Below are positions 19,504-25,293 of a DNA stretch of 64,000 bases, one piece after another. Origin of the DNA: Motilibacter rhizosphaerae (GTDB lineage: Bacteria > Actinomycetota > Actinomycetes > Motilibacterales > Motilibacteraceae); the NCBI RefSeq assembly GCF_004216915.1, contig NZ_SGXD01000007.1:31454-95453 (forward strand), read 5' to 3'. Made by a program: the position numbers and the translations under genes. The first letter of the stretch is position 1. Each line of letters begins with the position of its first letter. Under the pieces are notes generated by a model. The model made no database searches, was not told where the DNA came from, and saw only the letters and a list, made by a program, of their open reading frames with translations.

Positions 19504-20054
19504 CGCAGCAGGCCCTTCTGGGCCGAGGTCGGGGGCGCAGCGAGCGCGAGCTGCTCGGCCTTGAGCTCCGCGCGCACCTTGTCGATGCCGAGCGGCGAGT
19601 GCTGGATCTTGTCGTGCAGCTTGAGGATCGCGTCGAGCAGCATCTCGGGGCGCGGCGGGCAGCCCGGCAGGTAGATGTCGACGGGCACGATGTGGTCGAC
19701 GCCCTGGACGATGGCGTAGTTGTTGAACATCCCGCCGCTGCTCGCGCAGACGCCCATCGCGATGACCCACTTGGGGTTGGACATCTGGTCGTAGATCTGC
19801 CGCAGCACCGGCGCCATCTTGTTGCTCACGCGGCCCGCGACGATCATCAGGTCGGCCTGGCGCGGCGAGGCGCGGAAGACCTCCATGCCGAAGCGCGACG
19901 AGTCGTACTTCGGGCCGCCGAACGTCATCATCTCGATCGCGCAGCAAGCCAGGCCGAACGTCGCCGGCCACAGCGAGGCCTTGCGCATGTAGCCCGCCAG
20001 CGCCTCGACGGTCGTGAGCGCGAAGCCGCTCGGCATCTTCTCTTCAAGTCCCAC
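19500..20054 (-). CDS. nuoB: NADH-quinone oxidoreductase subunit B (cluster N2)
   Basis: 184 residues from a GTG; an ATG six codons downstream (20036) is an alternative start, with the weak purine-rich sequence GAAGAG before it. NuoB carries the terminal cluster N2, bound by the tandem Cys in LACCAIEMM plus the Cys in MGVCASSGG and GCPPRPE. It passes electrons to menaquinone. The gene follows nuoA after a 48-bp gap, the largest gap inside the operon. Confidence 0.95.
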   Translation of the reverse strand: MGLEEKMPSGFALTTVEALAGYMRKASLWPATFGLACCAIEMMTFGGPKYDSSRFGMEVFRASPRQADLMIVAGRVSNKMAPVLRQIYDQMSNPKWVIAMGVCASSGGMFNNYAIVQGVDHIVPVDIYLPGCPPRPEMLLDAILKLHDKIQHSPLGIDKVRAELKAEQLALAAPPTSAQKGLLR

Positions 20055-20102
20055 GGCTCTGGCCGCCTCTCCCTGGATCCCTGCGTCAGTGCTCGGGTAC
20101 CG

Positions 20103-20459
20103 CTAGTCCCACTCGAGGCCGCCGCGCCGCCACACGTAGGCGTAGGCGACGAAGACCGTGGCGATGAACAGGACCATCTCCACGAGCCCGAAGATCCCGA
20201 GGCTGTCGAAGGTCACGGCCCAGGGGTACAGGAAGATGATCTCGATGTCGAAGAGGATGAAGAGCATCGCGGTGAGGAAGTACTTCACCGGGAAGCGGCC
20301 GCCGCCCACGGGCTGCGGCGTCGGCTCGATGCCGCACTCGTAGGCCTCCGCCTTCGCGCGGTTGTAGCGCGCGGGACCGGAGAGCACGCCCGAGACGAGC
20401 GAGAACACGCCGAAGCCGAAGGAGATCGCCCCGAGCCAGGCGATGGGCACCCAGTTCAT
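20103..20459 (-). CDS. nuoA: NADH-quinone oxidoreductase subunit A
   Basis: 118 residues, three transmembrane helices, first gene of the 14-gene operon. The family signature YECGIEP, with the Cys that flexes near the quinone site, and FDIEIIFLYPWAV, with its conserved acidic residues, are present. The ATG has a strong AAGGAG ribosome site 10 nt upstream. A promoter and repeated operator-like sequence lie just upstream. Confidence 0.95.
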   Translation of the reverse strand: MNWVPIAWLGAISFGFGVFSLVSGVLSGPARYNRAKAEAYECGIEPTPQPVGGGRFPVKYFLTAMLFILFDIEIIFLYPWAVTFDSLGIFGLVEMVLFIATVFVAYAYVWRRGGLEWD

Positions 20460-20477
20460 GCGTCCGCGCTCCTTGTC

Positions 20478-20530
20478 TCGTCCTGACGTCGTCGTCGGGG
20501 TGTCGAGTCGTCCCGACGTCGTCGTCGGGC
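20478..20530. repeat. Two direct repeats, 30-bp period, in the nuoA leader
   Basis: 23-bp units at 20478-20500 and 20508-20530 differ at two positions, and each contains TCGTC(C)(T/C)GACGTCGTCG. Each unit holds an inverted repeat of the type CCCGACG...CGTCGGG (perfect in the second unit). The 30-bp period is close to three helical turns. They lie between the probable -10 (20538-20543) and nuoA, where a repressor would block transcription. The regulator is unknown; the sequence does not match the Rex consensus. Confidence 0.55.
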
Positions 20531-20537
20531 GGGCCAG

Positions 20538-20543
20538 ATCCTA
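20538..20543 (-). promoter_or_regulatory. Probable nuoA -10 element
   Basis: Minus-strand TAGGAT is a perfect TANNNT -10. Transcription would start near 20531, giving a leader of about 70 nt that contains the duplicated operator-like repeat. No clear -35 is visible at 17-18 bp. Read-through from the upstream reductase gene is also possible. Confidence 0.45.
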
Positions 20544-20611
20544 CGTACTGCTCGTGTCCTGCAGGTCACCGCCACCCTGCCGTGCCGTGGTGTGTCGGGC
20601 GGCGGTCGGGC

Positions 20612-21874
20612 TCACGCGCGGGGGACCACCTTCTGGAGCCCGTTGATGAGCCGGTCGATGGCGTCCCCGCCGCGCGGGTCCGTGAGGTTGGCGAGCAGCT
20701 TGAGGGTGAACTGCATGAGCAGCGGGTGGGTCAGGCCGCGCTCGCTCGCGACCCGCATGACGCGCGGGTCGCTGATGAGCCGCACGAACATCCGCCCGAG
20801 CGTGAAGTAGCCGCCCCACTGCTCCTTCAGCGCCTGCGGGTACGCCGCCAGCGCCCGCTCGCGCTGCGCGCCCGAGGGACGCGCGAGCGCCTGGGCGACG
20901 ACGTCCGCGGCGAGAGCGCCGGACTCCATGGCGTACGCGATGCCCTCGCCGTTGAACGGGTTGACCATGCCACCCGCGTCGCCGACGAGCAGCAGGCCGT
21001 CGGCGTAGTGCGGCGTGCGGTTGAAGCCCATGGGGAGGGCGGCGCCGCGCACGGGACCGACCTGGGAGTCCTCGGTGAAGCCGTACTCCGGCGGGAGCGC
21101 GGCGAGCCAGCGGCGCAGCACGTCGCGGCTGTCGACCTTGCCCCCGCCCTGCGCGGCGTTGAGGATGCCCAGCCCGACGTTGCTCGTGCCGTCGCCCATG
21201 CCGAAGATCCAGCCGTAGCCGGGCAGGAGCTTGCCGTCCTCGCGCAGCTCCAGCCAGGACTCCAGCCAGTCGTCCCGGTCGTTGCGGCTCGTGTAGTAGG
21301 CGCGCACCGCCACGGCCATCGGGCGGTCCTCGCGCACACGGCGGCCGACGGCGAGCGAGAGGCGCGAGGAGTTCCCGTCGGCCGCGATGACGACCGGGGC
21401 GCGCACCTCGAGCGGCTCGCCCTCGCTGCCCTTGGCGGTCACGCCGACGACGGCGCCCGTGCGCTCGTCGCGGACGGGACCCGTGACAGTGGTGCGCTCG
21501 GAGAGCCGGGCGCCCGCCTTCTGCGCGTGGCGGGCGAGCATCTCGTCGAAGTCGTCGCGCCGGCGCACGAGGCCGTAGTCGGGGTACGCCGCGAGCTCGG
21601 GCCAGCGCAGCTCGAGCCGGTGGCCGCCGCCGAGGATCCGCAGGCCCTTGTTGCGCAGCCAGCCCGCCTCGGGCGAGGTGTCGATGCCGAGCTTGACCAG
21701 CTGGGCGACCGCGCGCGGGGTGAGCCCGTCGCCGCAGACCTTCTCGCGGGGGAAGGCGCTCTTCTCGAGCAGCACGACGTCGAGGCCGGCACGCGCGAGG
21801 TGCGCGGCGGTCGTCGAGCCACCAGGGCCGGCGCCGACGACGACGACGTCCGCCTCGGTCGTGCCCTCCGCCAC
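20612..21874 (-). CDS. Geranylgeranyl reductase family protein (MenJ-like)
   Basis: 420 residues, GTG start. It is a flavoprotein of the GGR/PHBH superfamily. An N-terminal FAD dinucleotide fold (VVVGAGPGGSTTAAHLAR, residues ~10-30) is followed by the conserved KVCGDGL segment and the second FAD motif GLLLVGDAGGMVNPFNGEGI. Relatives in mycobacteria saturate one isoprene unit of menaquinone (MenJ); others reduce archaeal or chlorophyll prenyl chains. Placement directly upstream of nuoA, together with a full menaquinone gene set in the window, makes menaquinone tail reduction the best guess. A Rex-like operator overlaps its promoter. The gene may be cotranscribed with nuo (152-bp gap). Confidence 0.85.
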   Translation of the reverse strand: MAEGTTEADVVVVGAGPGGSTTAAHLARAGLDVVLLEKSAFPREKVCGDGLTPRAVAQLVKLGIDTSPEAGWLRNKGLRILGGGHRLELRWPELAAYPDYGLVRRRDDFDEMLARHAQKAGARLSERTTVTGPVRDERTGAVVGVTAKGSEGEPLEVRAPVVIAADGNSSRLSLAVGRRVREDRPMAVAVRAYYTSRNDRDDWLESWLELREDGKLLPGYGWIFGMGDGTSNVGLGILNAAQGGGKVDSRDVLRRWLAALPPEYGFTEDSQVGPVRGAALPMGFNRTPHYADGLLLVGDAGGMVNPFNGEGIAYAMESGALAADVVAQALARPSGAQRERALAAYPQALKEQWGGYFTLGRMFVRLISDPRVMRVASERGLTHPLLMQFTLKLLANLTDPRGGDAIDRLINGLQKVVPRA

Positions 21875-21907
21875 CGCCGCCCACCTCCTCGTGCACGCTG
21901 CCGCTGG

Positions 21908-21937
21908 AGGCGCTTGTGAAGTCCTTCACGAGCGCCT
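21908..21937. promoter_or_regulatory. Rex-like operator (extended inverted repeat)
   Basis: A 30-bp inverted repeat has 13-nt arms with one mismatch around a 4-nt centre. Its core, TTGTGAA-GTCC-TTCACGA at 21914-21931, fits the Streptomyces Rex consensus TGTGAACNNNTTCACA with two deviations. It lies directly downstream of a minus-strand TAGACT -10, ideal for repression of the menJ-like gene and possibly nuo by Rex, which is encoded in this window at 61.1-61.9 kb. Confidence 0.6.
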
Positions 21938-21945
21938 GCACCCGC

Positions 21946-21951
21946 AGTCTA
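21946..21951 (-). promoter_or_regulatory. Probable -10 of the menJ-like gene
   Basis: Minus-strand TAGACT fits TANNNT. The implied start site near 21939 abuts the Rex-like inverted repeat. The leader would be about 65 nt, with a GGAGG-type ribosome site before the GTG. Confidence 0.45.
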
Positions 21952-22040
21952 GGCACGTCCTCGCCCGGGCGTCCGCCCCACCCGCCTGTGCGCGGCCTGT
22001 GGGTGGGGAGGAGCGTGCGCCGGGAGGGGCCGGCTCCGCA

Positions 22041-22046
22041 TACCGT
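22041..22046 (+). promoter_or_regulatory. -10 element of a leaderless gene (DUF3105)
   Basis: TACCGT ends exactly 6 nt before the GTG at 22053, so the transcript should begin at or next to the start codon. Confidence 0.5.
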
Positions 22047-22052
22047 TGTCCC

Positions 22053-22907
22053 GTGTCCACCTCCAGCACCGGCACCGGCCGGTCCGCCGAGCAGCGCCGC
22101 AAGCGCGCTGCCGAGCTCCGCGAGCAGCAGCTGCGCGAGGAGCGCCGTCGTCGCACCACCGCCATCGCCGCCATCGTGGTCGGGGTCCTCGTCGTCGTCG
22201 GCGGCGTCGGGGGGCTGATCGCGTACCAGAAGAGCGGCGGCTCGTCGGCCGGCGGGCAGGTCGTCCCGACGACGCCGACGGGCGCCGTGACGAAGGAGCC
22301 GGCGCCGACCCAGGTCAAGGACGACTCCGGGATCCAGGGCGTCCTCGCCTGGAACACCGGGACGTACCCGGGCACCGGCAGCGACGTCGGCGCGATCGGC
22401 CACGACCACGTCGCCGGCCCGGTGCAGTACGCCGTGGTGCCTCCCGTCGGTGGCCCGCACAACGGGACGTGGATGAACGCCGGCGTCTACACCAAGCCGA
22501 TCCCGAGCGAGCGGGCCGTGCACAACCTCGAGCACGGCGCGGTCTGGATCACCTACCGCCCGGGGCTGGCCGCCTCGGAGGTGTCGGCGCTGCGCACGCT
22601 GGTGCACAAGCAGTCGCTGCTCCCCGAGTCGGCCGCGTCCCTGCAGAGCACGACGAGCAGCTCCAACCGCTTCGTCGACCTCAGCCCGTGGAAGGACGCG
22701 AGCCTCCCGAGCCCGATCGTCATCAGCTCCTGGGGCCACCAGCTGCGCGTGGACTCGGCCAGCGACCCGCGGCTGCAGAAGTTCATCGACACGTTCCGCG
22801 TGAGCAAGAAGTACACGCCGGAGTACGGCCCCGCCGTCGACGGCGTCCCGGTCTCGATCGGCGGGCGGCCCGCGGCCGACGGCGGTTCGCAGCCGAACCC
22901 GAACTAG
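22053..22907 (+). CDS. DUF3105 membrane-anchored protein
   Basis: 284 residues. The GTG start is chosen because it lies 6 nt after a -10 hexamer and gives a normal membrane-anchored architecture: a short basic cytoplasmic coiled segment (RSAEQRRKRAAELREQQ), one transmembrane helix (about 36-58, IAAIVVGVLVVVGGVGGLI), a Thr/Pro linker, then the exported DUF3105 domain (about 100-265). The domain carries conserved His-rich words GHDHV, PHNGTW and HNLEHGAVW. Function of the family is unknown; an extracytoplasmic metal or small-molecule role is only a guess. It is divergent from the menJ-like gene. Confidence 0.8.
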   Translation: MSTSSTGTGRSAEQRRKRAAELREQQLREERRRRTTAIAAIVVGVLVVVGGVGGLIAYQKSGGSSAGGQVVPTTPTGAVTKEPAPTQVKDDSGIQGVLAWNTGTYPGTGSDVGAIGHDHVAGPVQYAVVPPVGGPHNGTWMNAGVYTKPIPSERAVHNLEHGAVWITYRPGLAASEVSALRTLVHKQSLLPESAASLQSTTSSSNRFVDLSPWKDASLPSPIVISSWGHQLRVDSASDPRLQKFIDTFRVSKKYTPEYGPAVDGVPVSIGGRPAADGGSQPNPN

Positions 22908-22961
22908 CGCCTGGAGGACCGGGGCCCGGCAGGGGCACCCGGACCAGCGCTCGAGCACGCT

Positions 22962-22995
22962 GACGGCGCGGCACCCGACCGGGTGCCGCGCCGTC
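22962..22995 (+). terminator. Strong hairpin after the DUF3105 gene
   Basis: Perfect 15-bp GC-rich arms at 22962-22976 and 22981-22995 enclose the loop GACC. There is no T-tract, as is common for terminators in high-GC actinobacteria. It lies 55 bp after the DUF3105 stop. Confidence 0.6.
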
Positions 22996-23025
22996 GCTGC
23001 GCCTGGGTGCGGGTCCTCTTCTGCG

Positions 23026-23371
23026 GTGATCATGCAGATCTCGGGTCCTGGTGCGCGGACCGTGGGGTTCAGGGCCTCCAACCTCTCCGTGATCATGCAG
23101 ATCTTGGCTCCGTTGGCAGGTCGGGTGCGGCGACCGGCCGGGGAGAGCCAGCAGGCGAGCGCGGGGCGGACACGGGGCTCGCGGGAGAGGGAGCGGGCCG
23201 GGGCAGCGGGGACGCGGGTGCAGACGGCGGAGGCGGAGGAGGGCCACGAAGCCGAACTCGAGCCGGGTCTGGCCGGGGCAGGGGCGGCGGAGAAGCAGGG
23301 CCCCAGCAGGCAAGGCGGCGGAGCGAGAGGCGCGGCAGCGCGGGGCTGCACCCCTCCCTCGTGATCATGCA
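23026..23371. repeat. Three copies of a GTGATCATGCA intergenic motif
   Basis: GTGATCATGCAGATC occurs at 23026-23040 and 23089-23103, and a shorter GTGATCATGCA at 23361-23371. These are the reverse complement of the motif at 3446-3553. The gap 22908-23478 otherwise contains the DUF3105 terminator, G-rich sequence without a credible gene, and the SOS box and promoter of the next gene. Confidence 0.7.
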
Positions 23372-23466
23372 CAGCTTGGATCGCGACGGCGACGCACCCT
23401 TCGGAGGCGCACGGAGACCGGCCAGGAGGCGGCACGTCGACCCTTGCCTGCTGTCTCCCCGTCGGC

Positions 23467-23472
23467 TAAGAT
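23467..23472 (+). promoter_or_regulatory. -10 element of the leaderless HNH gene
   Basis: TAAGAT ends 6 nt before the ATG at 23479 and directly abuts the SOS box. Confidence 0.55.
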
Positions 23473-23488
23473 TCGAACATGCGTTCGA
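23473..23488. promoter_or_regulatory. LexA (SOS) box over the start codon
   Basis: TCGAAC-ATGC-GTTCGA is a perfect match to the actinobacterial SOS box TCGAAC-N4-GTTCGA. The ATG start codon forms part of the 4-nt centre, so LexA bound here would cover the transcription and translation start. Confidence 0.8.
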
Positions 23489-24963
23489 GTGACGGTCCTG
23501 AGCGGGGTGACGGGTTGCCCGTCCGCCCCGTGCCCGGGGTCGTCGCGCTGCCTGGGCCGGGGCTGCCGTTCGCGCAGGCACTGAAGCAGGTCGCCGTAGG
23601 GCCGATGCTGCTGTCGCTGGTGCAGCAGCTGAGTCGTGACGAGGGGCTGCTGCGGTCGTGGGCGCTGGCGGGGGAACCGGCCGCCGGTGTGGCCGGGTCG
23701 AAGGAGGGTCGCCCGGAGGTCGTGGTCCTCGCCGACGCGCGGTTGGCGCTGGTGCAGGCGTGCGCGCGGGTGGAGGCTGTGGCGGCGGCGGTGAAGGCGG
23801 AGCTGGTCGCCTCGGCCTACTCGCAGATCAGCGCCGCCACTGCGGAGACAGTGCCGGGTGCGGCTCGGGGTGGTGGTGCGGAGGCGTCCGCGCGGGCGGA
23901 GATGGCGCTCGCGCTGCGGATGACCGAGCGCGGTGCCGCCGCGATGGTGGACGGTGCGCTGCTGCTGACGAGCCGTCATCCGGGTACGCGGTGGCTGCTC
24001 GCCGAGGGCCACCTGTCACCTGCCCACGCCCGCGTCGTGGTCGACGAGGCGTCCGTGCTGGCCGACGAGTTCATCCCGGCACTCGAGGCGGCGGTGCTGC
24101 GCCGCGCGCCGGAGCGGACGGTCAGCGAGCTGCGCCGCGACGTGCGCCGCGCGGTCGCGAAGCTCGACTCCCGCGGCGCGGCGGAACGGCACGCCGACGC
24201 CGTCCAGCAGCGCGCCGTCCGCGTCACCCCGCTGCCCGACGGGATGGCCGAGATCCGCGCCCTGCTCACCGCCGACGAAGCCCAGGTCGTGTCCAGCGCG
24301 CTCGACCGGATCGCCCGCGACCTGCCCACCGCCGACCGCGGGTTCGCCGCGCGAGCCGGGTCCCGCGCCGACGCGCTCGTCGCGGTCTGCTCGGTCCTGC
24401 TCGACCCGACCGCCGACGGCGACTTCCTCCCCGCCCTTGCCAGGACGGCCGCGCCGGTCGCCGTGCAGGTGCAGATCTCCGCCGCCACCCTCCTCGGCCT
24501 GACCGAGGACCCCGCCCACCTGACCGGCCACGGCCCGATCCCCGCCGACCTCGGCCGCCTGCTCGCCTCCGACGGGACCTGGCAACTCGCCATCACCGAC
24601 CCCGACGGCAAGCTCCTCGACCTCCACACGCTGCGCTACCAACCCACCGCCGCCCAACGAGCACACGTGACCGCGCTGTGGCTGCACTGCGGCCACCCCA
24701 CCTGCTCCGTACCCGCGGCCCGCTGCGACGTCGACCACACCGTGCCCTTCAACCACGAAGCTCCAGGCACTGGCGATCCCGACGACCCCGGCGGCGGGCA
24801 CACCACCTGCCGCAACCTCTGCCCCAGATGCCGGCTCCACCACAACCTCAAGACCTGGTGGGGCTGGACCACCACCCCCCTCCCCGACGGCACCATCGCC
24901 CACCGCACCCCGCTCGGCCGCATCTACGAAGCACGACCAGAACCACAACCCTGCGCCGCCTGA
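23479..24963 (+). CDS. 13E12-family protein: DUF222 plus HNH endonuclease domain
   Basis: 494 residues. Most of the protein (about 50-370) is the DUF222/13E12 helical region. Near the C-terminus an HNH nuclease motif is visible: CDVDHTVPFNH, then TTCRNLCPRCRLHHNLKT (about residues 415-455), with the zinc-binding Cys pairs of the HNH fold. Members of this family are abundant, multi-copy genes in mycobacteria and relatives, and several mycobacterial copies have SOS boxes. Here transcription appears leaderless with a LexA site on the start codon, so DNA-damage induction is likely. Its cellular substrate is unknown. No inverted repeats or target duplication were seen, so mobility is not shown. 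Confidence 0.85.
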   Translation: MRSSDGPERGDGLPVRPVPGVVALPGPGLPFAQALKQVAVGPMLLSLVQQLSRDEGLLRSWALAGEPAAGVAGSKEGRPEVVVLADARLALVQACARVEAVAAAVKAELVASAYSQISAATAETVPGAARGGGAEASARAEMALALRMTERGAAAMVDGALLLTSRHPGTRWLLAEGHLSPAHARVVVDEASVLADEFIPALEAAVLRRAPERTVSELRRDVRRAVAKLDSRGAAERHADAVQQRAVRVTPLPDGMAEIRALLTADEAQVVSSALDRIARDLPTADRGFAARAGSRADALVAVCSVLLDPTADGDFLPALARTAAPVAVQVQISAATLLGLTEDPAHLTGHGPIPADLGRLLASDGTWQLAITDPDGKLLDLHTLRYQPTAAQRAHVTALWLHCGHPTCSVPAARCDVDHTVPFNHEAPGTGDPDDPGGGHTTCRNLCPRCRLHHNLKTWWGWTTTPLPDGTIAHRTPLGRIYEARPEPQPCAA

Positions 24964-24998
24964 CCACGATCGGACGCCCTACCCCCGTGGACGCCCAG

Positions 24999-25023
24999 CC
25001 CCGCCGGCACCAGCCGGACGGGG
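24999..25023 (+). terminator. Possible hairpin terminator after the HNH gene
   Basis: CCCCGCCGGC at 24999-25008 pairs with GCCGGACGGGG at 25013-25023, with one bulged A and loop ACCA. It begins 36 bp after the HNH stop. The rest of the 24964-25293 gap holds the promoter of the GH16 gene and no credible gene. Confidence 0.45.
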
Positions 25024-25192
25024 CCAGCGGCGCGCGACAGCGCCCTGCCGACCACCGGGCATCCAGTGCGGACCGGTGGTCGTCGGAAGCGGAAGCGCGG
25101 ACCGGGGGCGCCGTACTCGCGAAGCCGCTGGGCGGCCAGCACGACAGGCACCAGCCCCCGCCCCCGAGGTCACGAATCGGTCACGAGGGGGC

Positions 25193-25231
25193 ATCCCGCC
25201 GTTGACGGGATACCGCCACACCGCCTACAAC
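25193..25231 (+). promoter_or_regulatory. GH16 gene promoter with overlapping palindrome
   Basis: TTGACG at 25202-25207 and TACAAC at 25226-25231 form a -35/-10 pair with 18-bp spacing. The palindrome ATCCCG-CCGTTGA-CGGGAT at 25193-25211 overlaps the -35, a good operator position. An imperfect repeat (ACGCTT...AAGGCGT) follows around 25230-25247. The leader to the ATG is about 57 nt. Confidence 0.5.
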
Positions 25232-25293
25232 GCTTTTATCAAGGCGTGAAGGCGCAGGGCGCCCCGCCACCCCTCCCCCGGAAGGCAGGCAGC

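Noticed and set aside
20460..20540. The nuoA leader repeats as a Rex site
   Set aside because: They lack TGTGAA/TTCACA half-sites; the only good Rex-like site is at 21914-21931.
22983..23478. Long frames in the gap between the DUF3105 and HNH genes
   Set aside because: Arg/Gly/Pro-rich frames in high-GC DNA with no ribosome site, no family resemblance, and they run through the repeat motifs.
23479..24963. HNH gene as part of an insertion sequence or phage
   Set aside because: No terminal inverted repeats, target duplications, integrase or transposase nearby.
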